Source: Flammula alnicola (lineage: Eukaryota > Basidiomycota > Agaricomycetes > Agaricales > Strophariaceae). From it: a stretch of DNA of 64,000 nucleotides. This document shows positions 22,408-33,155 of the stretch, one piece after another. Each line of letters begins with the position of its first letter. Within the stretch, counting starts at the first letter, position 1. The stretch lies in assembly GCA_015499995.1 (NCBI GenBank), contig JADNRV010000231.1:1-64000 (forward strand). Reading direction: 5' to 3'. The notes beneath the pieces were generated by a model. It was not told the DNA's origin, did no database searches, and saw only the letters and a program-made list of their open reading frames with translations. Made by a program: the position numbers and the translations under genes.

Positions 22408-23458
22408 AAATCCTTCAACTCTTTGTCCTCCTTTGTGTCCTCTTCGTCATAGTCGGCCAATTCTTTCAACTCGTCCTGGCTAAACTGCGCTGTCAAGGCG
22501 CGGATTTGGTTGTATGCCTCTCTGGTAGAGGGCTTTCGGCTTGTGGATCTACCCCTGTCGTAGGATTTGTTGTACCCGGGGGTTTGTTTGCCTTTCTTTT
22601 TTGGGCAATCGCGGGATATGTGTCCATTCTGTTTGCAGAAAAAGCAAGCTCCTCGGCGCATAAGGTCGTTGCGCTCATCTACTGTCATCGCATCTACGTC
22701 CATCGCATTTGGGTCATGGGTTGGTGCGGGGGCTTGGTAGCGGGGTATGTAAGTGTTCCTTCTCCAGGGTTTGTCTGCTTTCTTTGTTTGGGCTTGTGGT
22801 TGCCCTTCTTTGCGGGTACTGAACTTCTTCAAGAAGCGATTGAAGTTGTTGTCCAGTTTTACCGCTTTATCGTACCATTCTGTCATGGTCTCGGGGGTGT
22901 TTTCGCTCTTTAGAATACTAGCCAGGAGTCCTTGGTTTAGACAGTCTTGGTAGTAGTCGATTTGGGCGACATCGCCCGTGATCCCTGTCTTTGCGAGGAG
23001 GATCTTGAATTTCGCATTGAGTTCGTCCGCAGATAGTTTTCCTTGTCTCAGCCTTTTGAGCTGGTCTAAGGAGTCCCTTTTTCATCAATTGGAGTGAAGG
23101 CCTTGGCCAATTCCTTTGTGAAGTTCGTCCAGCTCCCAAAGAGCAGGGTTCCAGCTACAGTCCGGTCTTCGATCCAGGCTTGTCTCCATGCTGCTGCATC
23201 TTTTTCCGAGAGGAAAGACAAGGCATAGGAGATTTTCTTCTTATCCGTGTCATAGGTGTCATCATTGACCCCAAGGTACACGGTAAGTGAATGCTGGAAA
23301 GTTTTGAACTTGCTTCGGGTTCCGTCAAATGCGGCAGGGGGGTTAATGCGTAATTCCTTTATAGAGGAGTTCCCAAGCCTTTCATGCAAGGGTGGCACAG
23401 GGGCAAATGCTGGATTTGGTCGGGAGGGTCGTTCTTCGGATTGGGATCGAGATGGCAT
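22404..23458 (-). CDS. Chromovirus Gag with CCHC knuckle (frame break inside)
   Basis: The structural Gag is read in two frames. The first ORF, 23458-23066, is open upstream of its first ATG towards about 23670. A second frame continues to the stop at 22404. The change is near 23077-23085 in the run GAAAAAGGG, either a 1-nt loss or a site of -1 slippage. The N-terminal part has the retrotransposon Gag core (FDGTRSKFKTFQHSL, AAWRQAW). The C-terminal part has the nucleocapsid knuckle CFFCKQNGHISRDC. The true start was not located; an intron in the leader is possible. Confidence 0.8.
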
Positions 23459-23878
23459 CTCGTAGTCTCGTTCGGGTTCAGTTGTATCGACGAAGTGCGG
23501 GTCCAGGTCTTCGAGTGCCTGAGTGACTTGTTCGATGGCTGGGTCGTTCGTAGTGATTGGTGGGATCGAGACGTCCAGTGTGGACCCTTGTATTGTTTCA
23601 GGGGTTTCGTTCGGGGTAGAATCGGAGTATTCCGATGTTGTGGTCCGGGGAGTTAAAGACGCTATGCTGTTGACTTCCGGTGCCGATCAGGATCTTTCAC
23701 CTTGTACGGCGGTCGCTCGGGGTTTTCTTGTTTGAGTAAATTCTCAACGTCATCTTGAATTGAGATTAAAGGTTTATGCCTTTATCTTGAGGATCCAGAT
23801 GAGCTTCGGGGGTTCGGTTTCGGGTTTCGTGGGTTCGGGGTGCGCCTAGCTGAATAGAAGGTGCAGGGTGGTTTAACG

Positions 23879-23889
23879 AGCTTGATCTT
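23879..23889 (-). other. Self-priming primer-binding site
   Basis: Immediately downstream of the 5' LTR (sense is minus) the sequence reads AAGATCAAGCT, after one A at 23890. It does not start with TGG, so no tRNA 3' CCA end can pair. It is an exact 11-nt complement of AGCTTGATCTT inside the LTR (24077-24067), placed where the mRNA should begin. This matches the Tf1/sushi-type self-priming arrangement. Confidence 0.8.
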
Positions 23890-23890
23890 T

Positions 23891-24416
23891 TGTTACGGTC
23901 GTAGCGAAGTGTTACTAAAGATAGATGCGATCTATATTTAGTGAACGACTACACGACCGTGAAGTCAAGTTTCAGTGTTTCGGAATACGTTCAGAATGCC
24001 GCTAGTGGTATTGTCTGAAGTAGGGTTTAGAGGTTTCAAGGTCCAGAGTAATCAAGTTAGATTCTCAAGATCAAGCTGGAGAAGCTATCTACTACAAGTG
24101 TCTGGTTTTATAGTACTTAGGTATAGGGCATTGTTCCGAACGAGGAACAATGGTACAAAGAAAGAAGCATTGTTCCGAAAGAGGAACAATGGCAAAGAAG
24201 AAGAATAGAACGTATCCAAGCAGACGATATAAGTACAATGGAGACCGTATCGGGAACAATGGAGGAAGCACACATTGTTAGAGAAGTAACAATGTAGAAA
24301 AGAGAGAATGTCCGTTTAAGGAAGCCAAGGTCGTAGTAATGTGAGTACTACATAGAGAATGTTCGAGAATATCAAAGAAGGTACGAGCGGTGAAATGAAA
24401 ATGGGTGGTCGTAACA
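23891..24416 (-). repeat. 5' LTR of the chromovirus
   Basis: This 526-bp LTR acts as promoter for the minus-strand element. It holds two 24-bp palindromes built on CATTGTTCC/GGAACAATG (24129-24152 and 24168-24191) upstream of the TATA box. It appears identical to the 3' LTR. Confidence 0.95.
24077..24113 (-). promoter_or_regulatory. LTR core promoter (TATA box and inferred start)
   Basis: On the minus strand TATAAAA lies at 24113-24107. About 30 bp further is AGCTTGATCTT (24077-24067), the 11-mer complementary to the primer-binding site. The TATA distance independently supports transcription starting at or near 24077. Confidence 0.65.
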
Positions 24417-25654
24417 GCATTCGGTGGCCGTGTGGCTTGCCGGTGACCCGCGGTAGCGACGACAAGCCACCGTCATTTGTCGTGCATTTCTGGGTTCCTC
24501 GTGGCTTTCGTAGGGGCAACATGGTGGGCTGGGGCCGAGGTCCACGTCCACAGTGATGGGAGGGGTTCAGCGATGGGTTGTTCAACCAGCGGCGAGAGGC
24601 AGAGGCCTTCGTCTCAAGCCACGGGCACGAGATGCAGCTTGGACGGAGGTGGTCAGCAGCCAGTCGGATATGATACGGCGTCACTGGCAGAGACTGGCAA
24701 GAGTTTGGGTTGTCAGTGTGCGAGGAGGTGATGAGAGAGACAACGTACATTGGCTGACATGCACTGGGCGTGTGGTGGCTAATTCAGTTCTCCGGTCGAT
24801 CGAAGGTGGGCGGTGCTGATTTGCGGGTCACTGGCTAGGCATATGAACAAGCTGGGGGATGCAGGCCTAACCTCAGCTCTCCACGTCGTCAGGCTTCGAC
24901 GTTCTTGACGCCATCTCCAGGACCATTAATGAACCTTATGCACACCAATTCTCATCCTTCTTCGTCCGTCTATGCCTCAAAACCTATCCTATGGTCGATA
25001 ACAACAGCGCAAGGTCTTCGAGGGCGAGGAGGAGAGGAGAACACATACCATGTACCGAGAGATATGGTTGCATGGCAGGAATCTGGGGTTAAATGGGGTG
25101 TCAGCAGGAACTGAGGCGATGAGTACGAGCCTTAGTCGTACCTTTGCCATGCAATGGCGCGGTGATGGGTGGTATTTGCTTGACAGGAGAAGCAACGATG
25201 TTGATCTTCACTGAGACGTTATTGGGTGTTAACCAAGGTGTAAGGGGGATGGCAACAGACGGGGTAGAGTACAACGGAGGATGAGGTGAATGGCACTCTA
25301 GGATGTTGTGGAAGTTGGTGGGCAACTTTGACGGTGGACTGGTGCATGGTGGGAGAAGGAAAGATTGAATTTCGTTTAAGTCCACAAATTTCTATTTGCG
25401 GACATCAACATCTCACGTGATAGGACATGAGCATATGCGCGTTGCATGAATTTGTTTACTTGGCGAGAGCCTCTTATTATAATGCTCTGTAGTCGATCTT
25501 ACGATACTGGAAACGACTGTATAGATATTTGAGTAAGGGGCATAGCATGCTAAAGTGCTACGTAGCGCCCTGTCATTGCTATGGCACTATGGGATACTAT
25601 GGCCGCAAAAGGAACACTATGACAGGCTATGGGAAAAATCAAGGTTTGCTGATG

Positions 25655-25933
25655 TTAATACCCTTTGCTCAACCTCTCCCACATGGGTTTGTAAGCTGAA
25701 CAATATTAATGGAAAAACGTCGAGTTGTTGCGAACTTGTCCGCATCCTACTCGAGTGCTTATTTTATCGTGTCAGTCAACTTGGATGGGCAACCATGACA
25801 GGTCTGCTGGGTCCTGAAATAATGATAGTCATGTCTATTTGTTCTCTTGGTCCCATGTCTACGTAGAGTGGGCATATATAAAAAATTCTGGAGGATGTGC
25901 TTCAAGATAGTAATGATACTTGATACATTATCT
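25655..25933 (-). repeat. Duplicated block, inverted match to 47071-47345
   Basis: Read on the minus strand this matches 47071-47345, from GTTTGAGATAATG on the 25.93-kb side to the GGGAGAGGTTG.GCAAAGGGT region. It is the far end of the inverted duplicate. Open frames here show no known domain. Confidence 0.7.
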
Positions 25934-27543
25934 CAAACGTGCCCCTTCTTTCAGATATTGCTTCAGTTACCCCAATGAAGGCCCCAAGAGAAGTTCGGTG
26001 GAAATCAGACAGTTACTATTCAAAGCTGCATCAGTAGTGCATGCACTCGTGCGACATTTACAAGTGATAAGAAGGTGATACTGATTGTACAGTAATGAAA
26101 GATTGATGTTGATGGAACGCGCGCTCTTTCGGATGAATGGCTCTGTAATGGTGCGACTTCAAGCCCCGAGTGGGCAAGGTGCCTGTGCGGACAGGGAGCT
26201 CAATCTCCTAAATAGTACAGAATACATACGGCATCAAAGTGTATGGGTACATGGACAGAAATCATTCCCGGGTTAAAGACAAGTGTTATTCAGATCAGGG
26301 ACTTTGTAGACCACGCGCACGCAGCTTGCAGGCAGTGGACACGGGTATTCAAGCTTCATGCTTAAGCTTAAGCTCAGACATATAACGTCCGAGTTGTGCA
26401 GCGCATTGATAATGAATGATTCAGATTCTGAAGGCTGGCTCAAGGTACTCAAGTATGTACCTGACCCCACGCGCCCGTCGGTCTCCATGATCTGATCATG
26501 TCCTTGATTCACCCAGCAAAGCGGGTGTGGTCCTATAAATACGTACATCGTGTACAGACTCTACAGTCGTGGCAGAAGTGCCTGTAGAATGGGACAGGAT
26601 ATTTTCAGTGCACGGCATGTCGTTATAGTTAACCATAAATGAATTGATACCTGGGCCTGGAGAGTGAAAGCACAGCACGCTAAGACAGCAGCCAAATTTG
26701 ATATATTTTGCGTGCGATCCCAACGCGCTCCGCGTCCCGCGAGCGTCCCGGACACGCTTCACACGTAGAGACGCCGTCGCCTAACGTTACAACCATCAAC
26801 GACGAGTCTCATGTTACCTGTCTCATATGAGGGAGTAAATAAGAGCTCGAGGGAATCGAAGACACATTGTTTCGAATACAACCAGTGTCCCACTGTGGAA
26901 AAAGTTCTATGACACAGCCTGAGCCTGAATCGACAACTTGGCTTCCTCGACCAAGAAGCCCAGTCGGACATCGAAGGCCGTCTCGCCTTCCAACCTTACG
27001 ACACGAGTACGTGCTTAAAACAATAAGACACCTGTTACTGGTATCCAGATCTCACGGTCCTTAATATTAATACTACCAAGGCCAAGCCAACTGGCCAACC
27101 CTCTGCGTCTGACCAAGACGATTGTGCCGAATCAAGGAAAAGTTTCCCAAAGAGGAACTTATATTTAGACGCGCAGCAGCCGGCGTGGCCTCAGGCCGTC
27201 AGTGCAGTGCCTGGATATACGCGAAACGGGCAGAGAAGCAGAGGCGGAGACCTGGGACGCGGCCTTGCGGCTGGATGGATTTAGTTTAGGCTGTGGTTTG
27301 CTTCGCCGTGTTGGCTGGATTTTCTCTTGTTCGTGGGCGGAATCTAAGCCGTCAGAAAAATCATTGGTCCACGAATACTTGGCGACGCGAGCCAAGAGAA
27401 TCTACTGAGGAACAACTAACTCATTATGGTCAACGGGCCTGAGGACGAACGAGCTCCACCGAATACCACAAAAGCGATATCATATACATTAGCCTCCCGC
27501 CGGCCAAGACCAAGAGAAACGAGAAGCTATTAGTAATTACAGA
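25934..27543. other. Gene-poor stretch
   Basis: No ORF has a recognisable domain or a credible exon series on either strand. No tRNA or TIR element was seen. Confidence 0.4.
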
Positions 27544-27955
27544 TAGTGTTGGGCACGGGTGCCGACACCTGTGCGGGTTTGCGGGTACGGGTGTGGCGGG
27601 TGCGGGTGCGGGTGCACTTTGAGTGACCCTCAGCCAACCCGCACCCGTGCGCCTGGGTCACGGGTTTTCGGCCGGCACACGGGAAACTCCGAAATGTGTC
27701 AAATATGTTCTTTAGTTACTTGAATAAATAATTATGTAATGTAGTTGCCAAAATTTATTCTAATTCTAATTCAACATTGCACAAATTCTCACGATGCCCC
27801 CATCAAACCCGCACGGGTTTCTGTACCCACGGGTCCCGTGCAAACCCACACCTGCAAGCACGGGATCCCATACCCGTGGCCACGGGTGCGGGTTTTGGCG
27901 GGTACGGGTGCGGGTCGACAAAAATTCGCCCGCGGGTTACCCGTGCCCATCACTA
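27544..27955. mobile_element. 412-bp hAT-type MITE
   Basis: TIRs are TAGTGTTGGGCACGGGT and, inverted with one mismatch, ACCCGTGCCCATCACTA. They are flanked by a perfect 8-bp duplication ATTACAGA (27536-27543 and 27956-27963), diagnostic of hAT. Both ends contain many degenerate repeats of GGGTGCGGG-like motifs in both orientations, typical subterminal transposase-binding repeats. No coding capacity. Confidence 0.9.
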
Positions 27956-27963
27956 ATTACAGA

Positions 27964-28210
27964 CGCGCAGCAGCACTGGAGCAGCGTTGCATCCGAGTCT
28001 GCCGCTTAACCTTGACTTCGGAAGTTCACGTTGGCTTGCAGTCGTTGAATTCAATTGCGTGAAGCTTGGTTGCTCACCAAGACCCAGGCCCAGACCCAGA
28101 CCCGGCCGGCGCGCATGCGCGTAGAGAGAGTATGTACGACGAGAGATACGCAGACAGCAACACCGAGTGCGGGTGCAAATCGTTCGCGCGAGGGGTCGCA
28201 CGGCGACGTT
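27964..28210. other. Short intergenic spacer
   Basis: A GC-rich spacer between two MITEs. It starts AGACGCGCAGCAGC after the duplication, a phrase also found near 27170, hinting at a small local duplication. No gene supported. Confidence 0.35.
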
Positions 28211-28370
28211 GTCGGAAAAATCAAAAAAAGCCTATCATACTTATAGTAACCTTCTGAAACTTATAAGTATCCTATACGTGCATATCAGCACCATATCAAT
28301 AGAAATAGGCGACCGTAATCACTGAAAAGTTTCAGAAATTGCCTATAGGTTTTTTTTTGATTTTTCCGAC
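28211..28370. mobile_element. 160-bp MITE-like inverted repeat
   Basis: The ends GTCGGAAAAATCAAAAAAA and TTTTTTTGATTTTTCCGAC are inverted over about 25 bp, continuing into CCTAT/ATAGG. No clear target duplication. Not coding. Confidence 0.65.
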
Positions 28371-30798
28371 AGTCCGAATCGATATTGGCGGCGATTCGGA
28401 ACGTACTTTACTTAGAGTATGTAGAGTTGTCGATTACGCACTGGCACGGGTTTCGTTGGGGTTTATTTAAATATTCGTGGAGCCGGTGAGTGCGTAGCGC
28501 AGCATACATACTCTACTAATCCATCCCGGATATAGAGGCACCAGGATTCTGAATCAGAGAAGCCACGGACGTTGGGAGGAGTTCAAAGCCAACGTTCCCC
28601 ATATTTCGAGACGTCTCAGATTTAGTTTTCCCTGACATTGACCAAGACCGTTGAGCCTGCATGCAGTGCTGCGTCAATGATCGCGATAAGATAAAGTTTC
28701 CTGCGTCCACACGTGATATTCCTTGTACTTTACTACTACTATCTACTCATGCATGAACTTATTTAAGTGGACAAGTTTTTATCATAGGATCCATCCAAGT
28801 GCATATGTACATATCTCTGCTAGCCTCGTCTCTTTTGGTTCACCTCGCCTCCGAGTCTTCATACATACGACATCCGACGCAGAGACTCGCCTCTCAAACT
28901 CACAGGCTCCGATCCCCCTGATCACTCACCCACTCACCTCCGAGCCTCGCCTCGCCTCGTGCCCTAGTTAGAGTTAGAGTTATGTCTAGGGTGTACATAG
29001 AGAACATTAAGAAAACGTTCCAGGAACACGATTCAGGGCGGTTTAATTCAAGTTAGCATTGGCATCCAGCCAACCTATTAGATAGCACATACATACTTAA
29101 ACGCCTCCTCGTCGAGGCGTTGTTATGTTGCATGAACGCCGGGGGTACATATTTCGTGATCTCCGCCGGAGTCTTGGGAAGCAAGTTGGTTGGTACCTGA
29201 TGATAGACTTAACGCTAAGTACGGCGTTTCGAAACAAATTTCAGGTTACGCGCAGGAGCAAGTACGACTGAGCCCGGGTGCCCGTACGTTGACTGAGTAA
29301 GCTTAAGCCAGCGCGCTGCCCTCGATGGAGATGGAGATCTCGTTTGGTGGTTGATGTTGGATGAATTCAACTGCTTATGTCCGTATAGAATATGAGGGGG
29401 TGTGCGCGAGGTGGTGCCTGGTACACGGTGCTTCCACTTTCATGCTGCGTTAACGCGAGATTATTATAGAGACCGGGCGTGACTCTGGGCTGTAAGTACT
29501 TAGGATCGATGGATGGACGGATGCGCGCATAGATTCGCAGCCTATGCGCGCCATCGAGAGCTCTCCTTACATATCTTGCGTCGACGTCGGCGTCGGCGTG
29601 CTACAATCGAACATGAAGTCAATATTAATTGTTTGAAGCTAAAGTTTGGCATTAACGCTAACGCTAACGCTTCATGATGATACTGAATACGCAAGTTTCT
29701 CGAACAAGTTCAAGAAGCTAGACGTGCGCCGAGTGAGTCGTATATTTAAAAGTTTCTGATGACGACGAGGGGCAAGCACTTAACCATGTATGTAAAGTAC
29801 ATACTATACTGTAACATGGGGTACTACTAAGGAGGGTTCTCGCACCTCCGGCACCGGTCTTCCAATTAACGTCGTTAGCTCGGGGGAGCGGTATGGAGTC
29901 TGGACGCCGACACGCACGCACGCTGGTCTTGTGGCTTGAAGTTAATATACGTGAATGAATAATATGGATGCATGGTGTGCCTGTGGTGTTCTGACGCAGA
30001 TTCAGGTGGGATGGGCCGGCCGCACAAAGTGCGATATAGAGGTGATCAAGAGGTGATAGAGCAGCGGCCCTGGGTGGGCGGTGCCGGGGCGGTTTGGATA
30101 GATATCTGCGCGCCGCATATCGACCACAGATGTCGATGTAGATTACTCACAGGCACCGCCAAGTGCATTGGTGGCACCGGGCATGTGCAGACTGCAGTCG
30201 ACGTCGAGGTTGGGGTGGGCATCAGAAATACCTACTTAGACGGAGGCGTCGACGCGAATCGAACCAGTCCGTCCTTCACAGTGACAGCGACGTCGACGGG
30301 CCCGGGGTGGGTTGATCGTCGAGGAACGTGTTGGTCCTTTGAGAGACGAACGAACCTGGCGGCCGGCACGTCAAGCCGTGTTTTGCCGTTATGTAAGGTC
30401 CATCGGTCCATCTGGCACTGGGTGTCTATGAAGTAAACTCAGACCTGAATCCTGATCGGGTGGAAGCAATTAGGATGACCGGATTTATGTAGTGGGTACC
30501 TTTATATTATTTATAATGGGATTTCTATCAGTTGCAATTATCACACCCTTGAGACGAGCGTGCGCTGGCAGTGGTTGGGTGTGTGTTGTAGAATGGGCCC
30601 AGTGGTGGACTGGACTGTAGGAGGGGAGAGAGCGGTTCTGAGATAATTGGTGTGACTATCAGAGCTTGAAAGGAAATGAATGATTAAATTTACATTGTCA
30701 GGCACAAGCTGTGGGAGAAAAAGAGTAGCCATGTTGGCACTTTCGTTGCCTCTTTCCCTCTCTATCCCTCCCTCCACCACCACATTCCCTATTCACCC
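28371..30798. other. Gene-poor stretch upstream of disordered-protein gene
   Basis: About 2.4 kb without a supported gene. The ORF at 29972-30436 shows no known domain. A triple ACGCTA hexamer occurs near 29650. The last ~150 bp before 30799 are C/T-rich, consistent with a promoter or leader. Confidence 0.4.
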
Positions 30799-33155
30799 AT
30801 GCCAGGCCGACCCCCCTCCTCCGCCCGTCCTGGCACATCTGCCGCAGCCCGCCCCACCACCGCCTTCACCACCGACGCCTACCACCCCTCGCCTTACGAG
30901 ATCGAAGAAGAGGAATACGACGACGAGAGCGAGGACGAGGATGTCTTTGCCTTTGTCCCTCCCACTACTGCGGAGCAGCAGCAGCAAGCCGCGTTGGAGG
31001 CGGAGCATCAACAGCAACTACAGCAGCAACAAAAGCACCAAGTAGTCGGCGTGTCACCGTATGCGATAGGCGGCGCGGGCACGGCGGCTGCTGCAGCGGC
31101 TGCTTACTATCACCAACAACACAATGCGGCGTCGCCCTTTTCCCATTCGCCTTACGACCACCCCTCCGCTGCTGGTGCCAGCGCCAGCAGCTCGCAGTAC
31201 CCTTCGACCACCCAACCTCCGCACCCACACCCACATTCGCCGTTCGCAGCCCCACAGTACCCCGACGCCACGTTCGACCCCTGGGGGCGATACGCCGCCG
31301 CTCCCACCTCCCCCGTCGCTGGGCCGTCAACGTCTCCTCTCACGCATCCCCAGCCCGGGCCTTTCACCCATACGACGCCCCTGGGGAGCAACAACCCCTA
31401 CTTCCCAGCCTCCGCCACCACATCGTCGTCCTCCTTACCCACGTCCCCCACGAATGCGTATACGTATGTCTATCCCACTACAACTAACACTGCGCTCGTG
31501 GCGCCTCAGGCGGATTCGGAATCGCAGTTCGCCGCCCAGCAGTCCCAGGCCCAGGGCCAATCTACGCCTGCGAACGCGTTCGCTTCGTCTTCCACCTATC
31601 CCAACACCAATACCAACAACAACCACAACACCAACAGCAGCAGCAGCAGGCCGACAACCCCGCCCCCTTTGCCGCCGTCTTATAACACCGCCACGCACCC
31701 CCAATCGCCCCCATCCCCATCGACAGACTCGCACCCGAGCACTGGGATGTCGGGCCCTGCGGGCTCGGACATATACAAGCTCAGGCGGCTGACGAGCGTG
31801 AATAGCGTTGGGGGGGTAGTGGTTAATGGGGTTGTTGTTTCTGGCGGGCGGAGGGTGCTTACTGAGGAGGAGGATGATGAGGATGAGGAGGAGGATGAGA
31901 GGCAGGGGAGGGAGGAAGTTAGGGTTAGGTTGCCTGGGGCGCTTACTCCTCGAGGGCAGGTGGGGAGTCGGTCGAGGTCGAATCAGGGACATGGACAGCA
32001 GGAGCAGAGGAACTCGCATCATTCACGTGGACCTTTGGATAAACAAGACGAAGCGCAACGACACCGCCGCCAGCGCGCGGGAGATGATGGAGAGGAAGGG
32101 GAGGAGGGCAGCGATACCGCCGCTTCGAGGAGCGCGAAAGACGGGACCACTAAGCACACCACCACCACCACCACCACCGGCGACGACGACCCGTCCACCC
32201 CCAACACCACTTCAGGAGGCACAGGGAAGACAGCACGCCGCCGCCACGGACACGGCAAGCGGCGCTCGCACGGGCCCCCTGCAACGCCCATCACGCCTGC
32301 CTATCCCTACGGGGGCGGGGGGGAGTTGCAGCAGTACGCCGGCACGCATGGCTCCGCAGAGGCTGGCGGCGGCGCTGTGGGCGTGGGCGTGGCTACGGGG
32401 GTTGGTAATGTGCTAGCGTACGGGCATGGACACGCGGGACAGGGACAGCAGGGGCACAGGACGAGTAAGAACCCGAATGCGCAGCCTTATTATGGGTATG
32501 CGGCGCTTGCGAATGCGTATGGGTATGGGGGTGCGGGGCGGGGTGGTGAGTTTTTTTTTCCCTTGGGTTTTCTTTGGGTGGATGGGGTGTGCATCATGGC
32601 GGTTGGAATTAGTGTGAGCTATGGTTGTTGGCTAGTGCGACGAGGAGCCCTTTTTCTGGTCGGGCTTTTCGGGGTGCCATTTTTTGTGATCGACGATCGA
32701 CTCTTTTCTTTTTGCGACCTATACCTCCGTCATCGTCATCGCTCCATTCTCGTTCCATTTCTTCATTCTCCTCATGCTCGTAACTACGGACAAAACTAAC
32801 TAACACCTCCCCCCCTCCTCCTCCTCCTCAGGCAACTCGCGCACCGGCACCTCGCACACGCAAACGCGCACCGGCACCACCGGCACAGCGCACAGCCAAC
32901 CTACGGGTACCGCCAACCACCTGCAGCGCAGGACCTCGACCACAAACTCCATCGGCTCGTACATTATTACTACCAAGCGCCGCGGGGGTGGTAAGCATGT
33001 GGATGATGACGACGACGATGCGGATTCGATGAGCATGAGCGGGGTTAGCGGGGTTAGTGGGGAGCAGGGGGGTATGGGGGGTATGGGGTGCATGGGGAGG
33101 AGGGAGAGGACGGGGAGGGGTATGGGGATGATGATAGGAGTGAGGGGAGTATTAA
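30799..33155 (+). CDS. Large disordered low-complexity protein (3' end unresolved)
   Basis: The frame opens at ATG 30799 and runs about 580 residues to a donor at 32546. A C/T-rich 286-bp intron (32546-32831) joins it in frame to 32832-33155. The product is almost wholly low complexity: proline/serine/threonine-rich, an acidic patch (EIEEEEYDDESEDED), glutamine runs, polyalanine, histidine/asparagine/tyrosine-rich parts, a second acidic run, basic and glycine/tyrosine-rich parts, and DDDDDDADSMSMSG. No folded domain was recognised. A long conserved-looking open frame and a clean intron support it as a gene. The 3' end is unclear: unspliced it stops at 33238, but GTGAGT at 33156 suggests a further intron. 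Coding GC is much higher than in its flanks. Q-rich and acidic runs would suit a regulator, but that is only a guess. Confidence 0.6.

Larger units (their letters stand above)
16673..24416 (-). mobile_element. Ty3/Gypsy chromovirus, full length
   Basis: Two 526-bp LTRs (16673-17198 and 23891-24416) bracket gag, pol and two extra ORFs, all on the minus strand. The 5-bp target duplication GCATT is at 16668-16672 and 24417-24421. LTRs start TGTTACG and end CGTAACA. Pol order is protease, reverse transcriptase, RNase H, integrase, then a chromodomain, which defines a chromovirus. The LTRs look identical by eye, so the insertion is young. The polypurine tract next to the 3' LTR reads GAACGGGGGTAA on the minus strand (17199-17210). 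The gag region has an internal frame break, so this copy may not be autonomous. Confidence 0.95.
15553..25654. mobile_element. Older TIR element hosting the LTR retrotransposon
   Basis: The outer ends are inverted: CATCAGCAAACC at 15553 and GGTTTGCTGATG ending at 25654. Comparison with the paralogous site near 47.35-47.38 kb shows everything between is inserted. Near both ends are many CTATGG/CACTATGG motifs in both orientations (about 15590-15720 and 25545-25640). Removing the 7.75-kb retrotransposon leaves about 2.35 kb without a transposase. The direct repeat at the insertion point may be just TT, so the superfamily is undetermined. The interior arms (15720-16672 and 24422-25540) contain repeated GC-rich segments and no supported gene. 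Confidence 0.6.

Noticed and set aside
27550..27950. Dense GGGTGCGGG repeats as a minisatellite or CRISPR-like array
   Set aside because: Units are degenerate, on both strands, without spacers, and lie inside a hAT MITE with a perfect 8-bp duplication.
29640..29670. ACGCTA hexamers as telomere-like repeats
   Set aside because: Only three units, and not the fungal TTAGGG type.
30965..32022. Minus- and other-frame ORFs across the disordered-protein gene
   Set aside because: Shadow frames caused by GC-rich low-complexity coding sequence; no start context or domains.
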